DNA from: Dysgonamonadaceae bacterium | GTDB taxonomy: Bacteria > Bacteroidota > Bacteroidia > Bacteroidales > Azobacteroidaceae | Assembly: GCA_031271125.1 (NCBI GenBank) | Contig: JAISWH010000078.1 | Coordinates: 1-37,776 of the forward strand | Length of the DNA: 37,776 nt | Reading direction: 5' to 3' | In this document: one piece after another, positions 8,328-16,681 of the stretch | Position numbering within the stretch: the stretch's first letter is position 1 | Layout: every line of letters begins with the position of its first letter | Notes under the pieces: model-generated | Databases searched by the model: none | Seen by the model: only the letters and a program-made list of their open reading frames with translations | What the model was told of the DNA's origin: nothing | Translations under genes and position numbers: made by a program

Positions 8328-8495
8328 ATGGACAAATGTTGTGGTCTTGACGTGCACAAAGATAGCATATTTGGCGTGTTATGCAATCGGATTTTTCATT
8401 AAAGTTGGCCAATCCGTATTTTATCAAACAGCTACCGGGTCGAAAAAGCGATGTGAAAGATGCGCATTGGATATCGCAATGCGTGCTTTCAATTA
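8328..8495 (+). pseudogene. IS110-family transposase remnant
   Basis: The frame starting at 8328 reads MDKCCGLDVHKDSIFGV, the N-terminus of IS110-family DEDD transposases including the first catalytic Asp. It stops at 8402. A second frame from about 8405 reads LANPYFIKQLPGRKSDVKDAHWIS, the later PGRKSDVKD block of the same family. About 50-60 residues are missing between the two, with a frameshift, and the C-terminal half is absent. Sequence of another element follows at about 8496. Non-functional. Confidence 0.8.
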
Positions 8496-8611
8496 TTTCC
8501 GATAACGGATCCGAATTTTACGAGCACAAACGTATCGCTAAATATCTGGACGCAAACTATTTTTTTGCTCACCCTTATTCCTCTTGGGAAAGAGGACTGA
8601 TGGTTTTATAA
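8496..8611 (+). pseudogene. IS30-family transposase remnant fused to the IS110 remnant
   Basis: Continues in frame from the IS110 fragment: SDNGSEFYEHKRIAKYLDAN then YFFAHPYSSWERGL. This is the DDE core of IS30-family transposases (second Asp region and the PYSSWERG block). The expected NENTNGLIRQ and the rest of the C-terminus are missing; the frame ends after three unrelated residues and runs straight into the 40-bp terminal repeat. So an internal deletion joined the catalytic core to the right end. Confidence 0.75.
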
Positions 8612-8639
8612 ACAAGTTGCATTGGTTACTTGAATCTGC
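8600..8639 (-). repeat. Right copy of the 40-bp inverted repeat, right end of the IS30-like remnant
   Basis: Reverse complement of 567-606 with one mismatch. It overlaps the end of the IS30-like remnant frame and marks the outer end of that element. With the left copy it brackets 8.07 kb. Confidence 0.7.
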
Positions 8640-8659
8640 GAAACCGTCGATTTTTTTTA

Positions 8660-8690
8660 TTTGTTTTTTATAGAGAAAGTATTACCTTTG
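8660..8690 (+). promoter_or_regulatory. Bacteroidota consensus promoter for the DUF2185-like gene
   Basis: TTTG at 8660-8663, a 19-nt spacer, then TACCTTTG at 8683-8690: a full match to the TTTG / TAnnTTTG consensus. It starts 21 bp beyond the IS end and lies 34 bp before the ATG at 8724. Confidence 0.75.
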
Positions 8691-8723
8691 CTGTGATAAA
8701 TTTATACCCAAAAATTTAGTATA

Positions 8724-9059
8724 ATGGACAAACAAGAAAAATCAACAACTAACGACGACGTTCCTGAGAAGCAGGAAGATGTGAAAAATTATGCCTTTGT
8801 ATCCAAAAGGGCATTGGAAACCGACCATATCGGTTATTGTTACCGAGATACTCCTGAGAATAATATTGACAGCGGATGGCGATTCCTCTACGGCGATGAG
8901 GATGATGAATACCTGGATAATCCTACAAATACCGAAACGGTCTATCCCGAACAAATGCTATCCATTAATCCGGCCTTGGACGGCATTTTGTCCGCACCCG
9001 TGGGTTGTGAATTCGAATGGGACGACGAACAAGAAATTTATGTTGAGATTGTAGATTAA
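8724..9059 (+). CDS. DUF2185 / Imm33-like protein (orphan immunity-type)
   Basis: 111 residues, soluble, acidic. The pattern YAFVSKRALETDHIGYCYR, then DSGWRFLYGDEDDEYLDNP and a C-terminal PVGCEFEWD matches the DUF2185 family, which includes immunity proteins named Imm33. Such proteins neutralise polymorphic toxins when next to a toxin gene, but many are stand-alone and of unknown role. No toxin gene lies nearby: upstream are IS remnants and downstream a sugar isomerase-like lipoprotein. It has its own strong promoter. The first 25 residues (MDKQEKSTTNDDVPEKQED) look disordered. Functional assignment rests on family resemblance only. Confidence 0.65.
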   Translation: MDKQEKSTTNDDVPEKQEDVKNYAFVSKRALETDHIGYCYRDTPENNIDSGWRFLYGDEDDEYLDNPTNTETVYPEQMLSINPALDGILSAPVGCEFEWDDEQEIYVEIVD

Positions 9060-9120
9060 AAATCTATCTATATTTTGTTTTAATTCAAAAAAGTCAATCA
9101 TCTATTAAAAAAAAGTAAAC

Positions 9121-10026
9121 ATGAGAACAATTCAATTTATGCTGTTGCTATGCGCAACTTCATTGTTTTTTGCCTGCACGGCGAAAAAAGAAAGCAACCC
9201 GGTAGTGAATGTCCCTGAAAAAAACATCGGCCTTCAACTCTATTCTTTGCGTGGCGCTATTAGTGATTCATCCGTCGGCATTGATTCGGTAATCAAAGCG
9301 GTCGGTCAAATGGCTTACAAATACGTCGAAACTGCCAATTATTCCGACGGAAAAATTTATGAGATGACGCCCGAAGAGTTTAAGGCTAAATTAGACGCCG
9401 CCGGACTGTTCGCTCTTTCCTGCCACGTCGGCAAAGCTTTGGAAGCAGACATGAAACCTGTTTGGGCTTGGTGGGATCAATGTATCGCCGTTCACAAAGC
9501 TGCGGGTTTAAAATACATCGTAGTGCCTTCCATGCCTAAACCGGAAAACGTAAAACAATTACAGGCTTATTGCGATTATTTCAATCAAATCGGTGAAAAA
9601 TGTAATGCCGCCGGTTTGAAATTCGGATACCATAATCACAGCGCCGAATTTGAAACAATTTTTCCTTTGGAAAATGCGCCTTCCGACAGCATAACATGGT
9701 ATGACTACATGATACAAAATACCGATCCGTCCAAAGTATTCTTCGAATTGGATGTTTATTGGTCTCAAAAAGGTGGCCGCTTAGCTGCCGAATTGTTTAA
9801 ACAATATCCCGGTCGATTCGATTTGTTGCACATCAAAGATGAAAAAGAACTGGGCGCAAGCGGATACATGGATTTCGAAGCCCTTTTCAACAATATCGAC
9901 CCTGCCGTCAAATACCTGATTGTCGAAGTGGAACAATATAATCTTCCGGCTTTCGAATCGGTTAAGGCCAGTCTGGATTATTTGAATAATGCCGCTTTTG
10001 TGAAAGAGGATTATTCTGTCAGGTAA
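9121..10026 (+). CDS. Lipoprotein of the sugar phosphate isomerase/epimerase (AP endonuclease 2) superfamily
   Basis: 301 residues. A lipobox (SLFFAC, Cys at about 19) follows a short signal peptide, so the mature protein is probably membrane-anchored. The rest is a TIM barrel: NIGLQLYSLRGAI at the start, the FGYHNHSAEFE strand, FFELDVYWSQKGG, and LLHIKDEKE with a conserved His and Asp near the C-terminus. These are metal-binding positions in the superfamily. The substrate cannot be told; relatives act on sugars, inositol derivatives or hydroxypyruvate. It ends 10 bp from the convergent uvrA stop. It may be cotranscribed with the DUF2185-like gene (61-bp gap). Confidence 0.8.
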   Translation: MRTIQFMLLLCATSLFFACTAKKESNPVVNVPEKNIGLQLYSLRGAISDSSVGIDSVIKAVGQMAYKYVETANYSDGKIYEMTPEEFKAKLDAAGLFALSCHVGKALEADMKPVWAWWDQCIAVHKAAGLKYIVVPSMPKPENVKQLQAYCDYFNQIGEKCNAAGLKFGYHNHSAEFETIFPLENAPSDSITWYDYMIQNTDPSKVFFELDVYWSQKGGRLAAELFKQYPGRFDLLHIKDEKELGASGYMDFEALFNNIDPAVKYLIVEVEQYNLPAFESVKASLDYLNNAAFVKEDYSVR

Positions 10027-10036
10027 GATAAAGTTT

Positions 10037-12898
10037 TTACTTTTTTCGTTTAAGCAATTCTTTCGCCAAAAACATAGACGTAAAACTTGCGCCTGACTTT
10101 ACCAATTCTTCAGGGGTGCCGGCAAAAAGCACTTCGCCGCCGCCCCTGCCGCCTTCGGGTCCCATGTCGATAACATAATCGGCGCATTTGATAACATCCA
10201 GGTTATGTTCAATAATAATCATGGTATTTCCTTTATCAACTAAGCGGTTGATGACTTCGAGCAGCACTTTAATGTCGTCGAAATGCAGACCGGTAGTCGG
10301 TTCGTCCAGAATATAAAGCGTTTTTCCGGTATCCCGTTTGGCTAATTCGGCCGCCAATTTCACGCGTTGGCTTTCACCGCCCGACAGAGTGGTAGAAGAT
10401 TGCCCAAGTTTGATGTAGCCCATGCCGACATCTTGCAATACTTTGATTTTGTGGTAAATACTCGGCACATTTTCAAAAAATTCGACAGCTCTATTGATGG
10501 TCATGTCCAGGACATCGGCAATAGATTTCCCCCGATAACGAACTTCGAGCGTTTCGCGATTGTAACGTTTTCCGTGACAAACCTCACAAGGCACCATCAC
10601 GTCGGGCAGGAAATTCATTTCGATGGATTTATAACCGTTTCCGCTACACGCTTCGCAACGTCCGCCCGCCACGTTGAACGAAAATCGTCCGGGCTTATAA
10701 GCTCGTATTTTCGATTCGGGCATTTCGACAAACAAGTTGCGGATGTCGGAAAAAATACCGGTATAAGTAGCAGGATTGGAACGCGGCGTTTTTCCGATGG
10801 GAGATTGATCGACATTGACAATTTTGTCGATATATTCCATTCCTTCAATAGATTCGTAAGGTAACGGATCCTGAAGGGAACGGTATAACTTTTTGCTGAT
10901 AACCGGTTCCAGTGTGTCGTTGATAAGGGAAGATTTCCCACTTCCCGAAACGCCGGTGACACAGATAAATTTCCCCAATGGCAAATGAACGGTTACATTT
11001 TTCAGGTTGTTACCCGAAGCGTTTCTCAAAATAATTTCTTTTCCATTTCCTTCCCTTCTTTTCCGGGGAATGGGAATACTCTCTTTTCCGTTTAGGTATG
11101 AGGACGTTAAAGTATCTACCCGGAGTAATTCATCCGGTGTGCCTGCAAAAACGAGTTCACCGCCTTTGCGGCCGGCATGGGGACCAAGGTCAATCACATA
11201 ATCGGCGCTTAACATCATGTCTTTATCGTGTTCCACAACGATGACCGAATTGCCGGTATCGCGCAATTGTTTCAACGACTCGATTAAGCGTTCGTTATCA
11301 CGTTGGTGCAAGCCGATGCTCGGCTCATCAAGAATATACAACACGTTGACCAATTGCGATCCGATTTGGGTAGCCAGCCGGATGCGCTGGCTTTCTCCTC
11401 CCGAAAGGCTTACGGATGATCGATTCAGCGCCAAATAATCCAGGCCGACATCCAGCAGAAATTGAAGCCTTGAATGAATTTCTTTGAGAATTTCCTTTGC
11501 AATGGCTTTTTGTTTGGCCGACAAATGGTTATTCAGATCGTTCAGCCATTCATAAAGTTCAAAAATATCCATTTCCGACAAGTCGGAAATATTTTTTCCG
11601 TTCAATAAATAATGTAAGGCTTCCTTGTTCAGTCTTTGTCCGTGACATTCGGGACAAGTCTGTGTCCGGATAAATTGGCCTGCCCATTTCTGGGCCGCCG
11701 CCGAAGTATCCTGTTCCTGCTGGATAGTAATATACTTGTTAACACCTTCAAAAGAAAGGAAATAGTTGGAATTACCCAAAGACTCGTTTTTGATATGCAG
11801 GCGGTCTTCCGTTCCGTTCATAATTTCGTCGATGGCTTCTTCGGGGACGTCTTTCAAAGGCGTTTTCAAGGATACTCCATATTTATCCAAAATGGCTTCA
11901 ATCTGCCAAAAGATCAAGACATTACGATATTTCCCAAGGGGAACAATACCGCCTTGATAAATATTCAAATTGGGATTTGGAATAATTTTCTTCAAATCAA
12001 TCTGATTCACATAGCCCAATCCTTTACATTTAGGGCAAGCGCCTTGTTGAGAATTGAACGAGAAATTATGCGGCGCCGGCTCGCTGTAAGACAGTCCCGT
12101 GACGGGACACATCAGCTGCCGGCTGAAATAACGGATTTTATCGGTTCCCAATTCAAGTATTAACAACAAACCTTCGCCGATGCGCATCGCGGTTTTTACA
12201 CTTTCTTTAATCCGTTTTTCATCCTTTTTACTGATAAGCAGTTTGTCAATCACAACTTCCACCGAGTGGTTTTTGTAACGGTCTAATTTCAGACCCGGAA
12301 TGATTTCACGCAATTGACCGTCTGTGCGAACATTAAGGAAGCCCTTCTTTTGCAGGTGTTCGAATAGTTCTTTGTAATGCCCTTTCCGGTTTCGGACTAC
12401 CGGAGCCAGGATATAGACTTTCTTTTTTGCGTATTGGTCTATAATCAAATTGACGACTTGATCTTCCGTGTATTTGACCATTTTTTCACCGGAAAGATAA
12501 GAATAAGCGTCAGCGGCGCGGGCGTAAAGGAGGCGGAGGAAATCATAAATTTCCGTTGTTGTTCCTACAGTCGAGCGGGGACTGCGGTTAGTCGTTTTCT
12601 GTTCGATGGAAATAACAGGGCTTAAGCCTGATATTTTGTCCACGTCGGGACGTTCGAGATTACCGAGAAAAGAGCGGGCATAAGCCGAAAAAGTTTCAAT
12701 ATAACGTCGCTGTCCTTCGGCAAAAATCGTATCGAAAGCTAAAGAAGATTTACCGCTTCCACTCAAGCCGGTAATGACGGTAAATTTGTTGCGGGGAATT
12801 TGAACGTCGATATTTTTTAAGTTGTGAACACGGGCGCCTTGTACGTCAATGACTTCGTTGTAATTTTCCATTGTGTGATGATTTGCTTCTTGAGACAT
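10037..12898 (-). CDS. uvrA: UvrA, excinuclease ABC subunit A
   Basis: Damage-recognition ATPase of nucleotide excision repair. About 953 residues, normal for UvrA. Two ABC modules are visible: Walker A GLSGSGKSS near the N-terminus and GVSGSGKSS in the second half, with signatures LSGGESQRIRLA and LSGGESQRVKLA. The zinc modules are present (CPKCKGLGY in the first half; CEACSGNGY and CEVCHGKRY in the second). I chose ATG 12898. A TTG at 12907 overlapping the batE stop is possible, and ATG 12871 would still keep the whole ATPase. The gene is the last of the moxR-bat operon, 5 bp after batE. That suggests it is read as part of that operon. Confidence 0.97.
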   Translation of the reverse strand: MSQEANHHTMENYNEVIDVQGARVHNLKNIDVQIPRNKFTVITGLSGSGKSSLAFDTIFAEGQRRYIETFSAYARSFLGNLERPDVDKISGLSPVISIEQKTTNRSPRSTVGTTTEIYDFLRLLYARAADAYSYLSGEKMVKYTEDQVVNLIIDQYAKKKVYILAPVVRNRKGHYKELFEHLQKKGFLNVRTDGQLREIIPGLKLDRYKNHSVEVVIDKLLISKKDEKRIKESVKTAMRIGEGLLLILELGTDKIRYFSRQLMCPVTGLSYSEPAPHNFSFNSQQGACPKCKGLGYVNQIDLKKIIPNPNLNIYQGGIVPLGKYRNVLIFWQIEAILDKYGVSLKTPLKDVPEEAIDEIMNGTEDRLHIKNESLGNSNYFLSFEGVNKYITIQQEQDTSAAAQKWAGQFIRTQTCPECHGQRLNKEALHYLLNGKNISDLSEMDIFELYEWLNDLNNHLSAKQKAIAKEILKEIHSRLQFLLDVGLDYLALNRSSVSLSGGESQRIRLATQIGSQLVNVLYILDEPSIGLHQRDNERLIESLKQLRDTGNSVIVVEHDKDMMLSADYVIDLGPHAGRKGGELVFAGTPDELLRVDTLTSSYLNGKESIPIPRKRREGNGKEIILRNASGNNLKNVTVHLPLGKFICVTGVSGSGKSSLINDTLEPVISKKLYRSLQDPLPYESIEGMEYIDKIVNVDQSPIGKTPRSNPATYTGIFSDIRNLFVEMPESKIRAYKPGRFSFNVAGGRCEACSGNGYKSIEMNFLPDVMVPCEVCHGKRYNRETLEVRYRGKSIADVLDMTINRAVEFFENVPSIYHKIKVLQDVGMGYIKLGQSSTTLSGGESQRVKLAAELAKRDTGKTLYILDEPTTGLHFDDIKVLLEVINRLVDKGNTMIIIEHNLDVIKCADYVIDMGPEGGRGGGEVLFAGTPEELVKSGASFTSMFLAKELLKRKK

Positions 12899-12903
12899 CC
12901 TCT

Positions 12904-13653
12904 TCAAATCACTGCAATCTCGCTGCTTTTAATCCAACCGACATTCCCATCGGCAGTTTCGATTTCGTTCCAATTGCTGATTTTGTTTTTCAGTTTCACT
13001 TTGGCGCCTTCATGGAGGATGAACAGGTCTGTTCCGCTGTCGGCCGGCGAACTTTTGATGGTGGTTGTCGGCACGAAAATAATGGCGCTGTCGCGTTGTG
13101 TCAGGCTTTTCTTTTGATTGTAGGCGAAAATATTTCCGAAAACGACCAGTACAAACAGACAAATACCGGCGTAAAAGCCTAATTTTTTGATTAAAATCTT
13201 ACGGGAAAAGAAAAAGAGAAACAGGCAGCCAATCAACAGGATAAAGCAGGCAATGGCGAATCTGCTCCAGGCGTCGGTGCTCAAACTGTCCTCAATCGAA
13301 TGAAACCATGAGGTAAGGAAGAATTCCCCGACAGGTTCGATTTTGTCAACGGTTTTCAGTTTGGCGATTTCCAGATTGAAGTGGATGTCGCCGTTTCCGG
13401 GGGCTAACAGAAGCGCTCGTTCGTAATTTAAAATGCTTGAAGCTATTTTGTTGATTTTGTAATAACTGTTACCCAAATTATAATAAACGGTTGCCGACTC
13501 CCCATTTTCTTTCAGGGCGGCTTCGTACCATTCGATAGCTTTCGTAAAATCGCCTTTGGCGTAAGCGTCATTCGCGGCTTGCAGGATGTCTTGCGCCGGC
13601 AAATGCGTTGTTGTGATTAAAATTGTTGTCAGTATAAAAAACAGTTTCTTCAT
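12904..13653 (-). CDS. batE: BatE, TPR and SH3-domain aerotolerance protein
   Basis: 249 residues. Signal peptide (MKKLFFILTTILITTTHLPA), TPR units at about 22-105 (DAYAKGDFTKAIEWYEAALK; YYNLGNSYYKINKIASSILN), two transmembrane helices at about 130-175, and a C-terminal bacterial SH3 domain (about 190-249) ending in NVGWIKSSEIAVI. This is the BatE architecture of Bacteroidota. It lies between batD (9-bp gap) and uvrA in one transcription unit. Role: part of the Bat envelope system linked to oxygen or stress tolerance in Bacteroides; the biochemical activity is not known. Confidence 0.85.
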   Translation of the reverse strand: MKKLFFILTTILITTTHLPAQDILQAANDAYAKGDFTKAIEWYEAALKENGESATVYYNLGNSYYKINKIASSILNYERALLLAPGNGDIHFNLEIAKLKTVDKIEPVGEFFLTSWFHSIEDSLSTDAWSRFAIACFILLIGCLFLFFFSRKILIKKLGFYAGICLFVLVVFGNIFAYNQKKSLTQRDSAIIFVPTTTIKSSPADSGTDLFILHEGAKVKLKNKISNWNEIETADGNVGWIKSSEIAVI

Positions 13654-13662
13654 TTTCTCACC

Positions 13663-15513
13663 TTATTTTTTGATTATACTTTCCATTTTATCTATCGCTG
13701 CAACGGTTGAACGATACAATTCGTCCATCGTCCCGCTTGTCTGTGCAGGCGCAAAACGTGCAAATTCCGCCGTGTCGAGGATATTCCTGAAATCGCGGAT
13801 TAAATTTTCATCCACTCCGTATTGGGTTAAATTGGCTTCCACATTGTCTTTGGTCAACGTCGAAACAGGAATATTCAATTTATCGCTTAGATAACCCCAA
13901 ACAGCTTTTAACGTTTCGTCGTAAAATGCTTCCTGTTTGTTTTCATTCAGGTATTTAGCAGCTGTTTTCAGTCGTTTGGATGCGACTTTATTGGCCTTTT
14001 TAGTGCGTACCAAGGCGATATTGGCATTCTCGGCCGCCTGTTTCCGGTAAATGATGAAAAGAACGATAAACAGCAGCGCCGGAATGATATAGAACAAATA
14101 ATAATTGAATGTCCCAAAGAAAAACGAACCTCTGTGGAAGTTGTAATTTTCCGTCTTGATGTACCGGATGTCTTTTCCCAAAAAGCGGATACTTTCCTTA
14201 TCCGTAGCATTGAGGACAGGTGCGGTAGTGTTTCCGCTTCCGGCTTCCCCCTGTTCGACATGCAATGGATATGCCGGAGTGCTCAATGTCTTGTAAGTCT
14301 GCGATTTCAGGTCGAAATAGGAAAATTCGGTTTTGGGAATGGTAAAATCGCCGGCATAACGCGGAATAGCGTTGTACTCAATGGATTTTGTTCCCCTGAC
14401 GCCCGATGTGGTAACATTGGTTTTCGTATCAACAACAGGATCAAATACTTCAAAGTCGTTTGGGAAAACAATTTCCGGATTTTTAAGCAATTTGATATTT
14501 CCGTTTCCGGAAATGTTCACTTTGACGGTGATGGCGTCGTCGGATTTCACTTTGTCGGAACTGATTGACGAAGTCATCGTATATTCGCCGACGGCGCCCG
14601 AAAAAGAAGCCGGTTTGCCGGCGGGCAAGGGCTTGACATTGATCGTTACCGGCGCGGAAGTCAATGATTTTTTGACGTCGGAATAAGTATCGAAAAAGTC
14701 GTCGAAGAAGCTCCTGACCCTTTGTTGGGAACGGATACGGGCAACGACGTCGAATTTCCCTGCGCCGATCGTGATTTTTCCCGAACGTTGCGGATACAAG
14801 ACGGTTTGTTTGATAATTGCGGTGCGGTAATTGCGCCCGTTGTAAGGCTCCAGGTTCATTTGCGTATTCGTTCCTAAATCTATTTCCTGGGAAATAAACC
14901 CTTCAAATTCGGGAAATTTAGCGCCGGAAAAAGCGCTAATATCAACTAAGGAATACAATTTGAAAGTAACCAAAAGACCTTCATTTTCATAAACGGAATT
15001 TTTGGATACGTGCATCACAACGAACACGTCTTGATTGGACGGTGCGTTGGTCGCCGGCTGTTGTTGTCCGGCCTGTGAAGCGTTGTTGTTTTGAGCGGCC
15101 GCGTTTGCCGTCTGATCGGCGGGAAGCACCTTGACGGTCAATTCGTTGGACTTATACGTGCTGTTTCCTACGGTGATTGCGGCCGGCGGAATGGTAAACG
15201 TTCCTTCCGTTTTGGCCATGACTACGCAAGTGTACACAGATGTGAATGAGGAAGTCATCTTCCCGTTGATAGTGGTTGCAGACATGCCTTGCTGGGAAAG
15301 CACCGGTTCGTATAAAACATCAAAGTCTTTAATGTCGCCCAATTGCAAATTTTTTGCTTTGGTCTGTTCGGGAGTCGATAAGGTGTAAGCTATCCGGAAT
15401 TGTTGATTGACAACAACCGTTCTTTCGGAAGAGGCTCTGAATGTTACTTCCTGGGCTGAAATCCGTCCGATTCCCAAGCAAAATATTGTGAATAAAAAAA
15501 TCAAATGCTTCAT
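13663..15513 (-). CDS. batD: BatD, oxygen-tolerance family protein
   Basis: 616 residues with an N-terminal signal peptide (MKHLIFLFTIFCLGIGRISA) followed by the BatD start EVTFRASSERTVVVNQQFRI. Repeated beta-sandwich domains fill about 20-440, a transmembrane helix lies at about 463-483 (NYYLFYIIPALLFIVLFIIY), and a cytoplasmic helical tail follows with ALKAVWGYLSDKLNIPVSTLT, as in the family. Located 4 bp from batC. The periplasmic part probably binds other Bat or envelope proteins. A 15-residue N/Q/A-rich linker lies near residue 145. Confidence 0.9.
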   Translation of the reverse strand: MKHLIFLFTIFCLGIGRISAQEVTFRASSERTVVVNQQFRIAYTLSTPEQTKAKNLQLGDIKDFDVLYEPVLSQQGMSATTINGKMTSSFTSVYTCVVMAKTEGTFTIPPAAITVGNSTYKSNELTVKVLPADQTANAAAQNNNASQAGQQQPATNAPSNQDVFVVMHVSKNSVYENEGLLVTFKLYSLVDISAFSGAKFPEFEGFISQEIDLGTNTQMNLEPYNGRNYRTAIIKQTVLYPQRSGKITIGAGKFDVVARIRSQQRVRSFFDDFFDTYSDVKKSLTSAPVTINVKPLPAGKPASFSGAVGEYTMTSSISSDKVKSDDAITVKVNISGNGNIKLLKNPEIVFPNDFEVFDPVVDTKTNVTTSGVRGTKSIEYNAIPRYAGDFTIPKTEFSYFDLKSQTYKTLSTPAYPLHVEQGEAGSGNTTAPVLNATDKESIRFLGKDIRYIKTENYNFHRGSFFFGTFNYYLFYIIPALLFIVLFIIYRKQAAENANIALVRTKKANKVASKRLKTAAKYLNENKQEAFYDETLKAVWGYLSDKLNIPVSTLTKDNVEANLTQYGVDENLIRDFRNILDTAEFARFAPAQTSGTMDELYRSTVAAIDKMESIIKK

Positions 15514-15517
15514 ATCT

Positions 15518-16204
15518 TTACCAATTCTTATCCGTTTTCCGTTGTTTTAGTTGCCTTATCTGTTCTGCTTTCACTTTTTCCTGCGTGTTGCGTTCGTTTT
15601 GCATCATTGCATTCAGGATTTGTTCGGCATTTTCTTTTTGCATTTCATTGGGATTCTGCTGTTGCTGCTGCTGATCCTGTTTGTCTTGCTGTTGCTGTTG
15701 GTCTTGCTTTTGCTGTTCGTCTTTGTTCTGCTCCTGCTTGTCTTGATTCTGATCGTTTTGTTGCTGTTGATTTTCCAGCAGTTTCTGAGCCAAAGCCAGA
15801 TTATAGCGCGTCTCGTCGTCGGAGGGATTCAGCCGAAGCGATTGTTTATAAGCCTCGATGCTTTTTTGATAGTCTTTATTGCTCATAAAGACGTTTCCCA
15901 TGTTGTGCCAATCGGCGGCGGCAAAATTTTTGTCTTCTTCCGGAGCAAGCGCGGCTTGGTATTGTTGCATGGCTTCCGGAAACTTCGACTGTTTGTATAA
16001 GCTGTTACCCAGATTATAAGCGGCGTCCTTCGAGCGGGCGTTCGCTTCCAAAGCTTTCCTGTATTTGATTTCAGCTTCGGTATATTTTTCCTGTTTATAC
16101 TCCTTGTTTCCTTTCTTCAATTCTTTCCTGACCTCCTTTTGGGAAAAGGCGGGCGTCGAAAGGGCGATGAGGCAGGATAAAAACACATAAAAAACTCTTT
16201 TCAT
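15518..16204 (-). CDS. batC: BatC, TPR protein with Q-rich tail
   Basis: 228 residues. Signal peptide (MKRVFYVFLSCLIALSTPAFS), then three TPR units (KKGNKEYKQEKYTEAEIKYR; DAAYNLGNSLYKQSKFPEAM; WHNMGNVFMSNKDYQKSIEA). After about residue 145 comes a low-complexity Q/D/K-rich tract, then NPNEMQKENAEQILNAMMQN and a basic end. This tail pattern is typical of BatC. No transmembrane helix beyond the signal is visible, so it is probably periplasmic. The Q-rich tract makes a long leucine-rich shadow frame on the other strand that is not a gene. Confidence 0.88.
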   Translation of the reverse strand: MKRVFYVFLSCLIALSTPAFSQKEVRKELKKGNKEYKQEKYTEAEIKYRKALEANARSKDAAYNLGNSLYKQSKFPEAMQQYQAALAPEEDKNFAAADWHNMGNVFMSNKDYQKSIEAYKQSLRLNPSDDETRYNLALAQKLLENQQQQNDQNQDKQEQNKDEQQKQDQQQQQDKQDQQQQQQNPNEMQKENAEQILNAMMQNERNTQEKVKAEQIRQLKQRKTDKNW

Positions 16205-16215
16205 AAATTATAAAT

Positions 16216-16671
16216 TTACCAAAACTTGAATGCGCTTAAAAATGAACTTTTGCGTGAAAGCGCCGGCGCTGCCTGCGTTTCCGGATTATAATGTTGAGAA
16301 GCCCAATCTACAATGAATTTAGCTTGGTCAAGACCATCCTGAACTATTTTATACCGAAGATTACCGTCATAACCGAGAACTTTGTGTAAAGTTTCATAAG
16401 CAGTCAACAAAGGACGGGTCATTTTGGAGTCAATCTTTGATACTGCCGACAGATAATCATTAAAGTCGGGACGTTGACGACTTTTTAAATTTTTACGGAC
16501 ATCCAATACTTCATCTAAAGCGACAAGGACACCGCACCAAGCCACATGACCCGCAGTCCTGACATACTTCGCGTCGCTGTAAAAATCGCCATCCTTTTTG
16601 GCTCTTTCCGATAAAATCTGCCTTGCATTCGCAAGATAACGGTTTGCCTCCTGTATTTGATTTTTATCCAT
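16216..16671 (-). CDS. DUF5618-like small helical protein, copy A
   Basis: 151 residues, all-helical, no signal or membrane segment. It is a paralogue of 20579-21040: both have EAxRYLxNARxLL, KDGDFYxDxKYVxxAG, GVLVALDxVLDVRKNxK, LGYDG and a C-terminal FKFW/LKFW. I assign it to DUF5618 from memory of the KDGDFYSDxKYV signature; function unknown. It sits between batB (10-bp gap) and batC (11-bp gap) in the bat operon, an unusual place. A role with the cytoplasmic face of the Bat complex is only inference from location. Confidence 0.6.
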   Translation of the reverse strand: MDKNQIQEANRYLANARQILSERAKKDGDFYSDAKYVRTAGHVAWCGVLVALDEVLDVRKNLKSRQRPDFNDYLSAVSKIDSKMTRPLLTAYETLHKVLGYDGNLRYKIVQDGLDQAKFIVDWASQHYNPETQAAPALSRKSSFLSAFKFW

Positions 16672-16681
16672 GTGAATGTTA

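Noticed and set aside
15551-16000. Leucine-rich plus-strand frame that looks like a membrane protein
   Set aside because: Produced by reading the Q-rich tail of BatC backwards.
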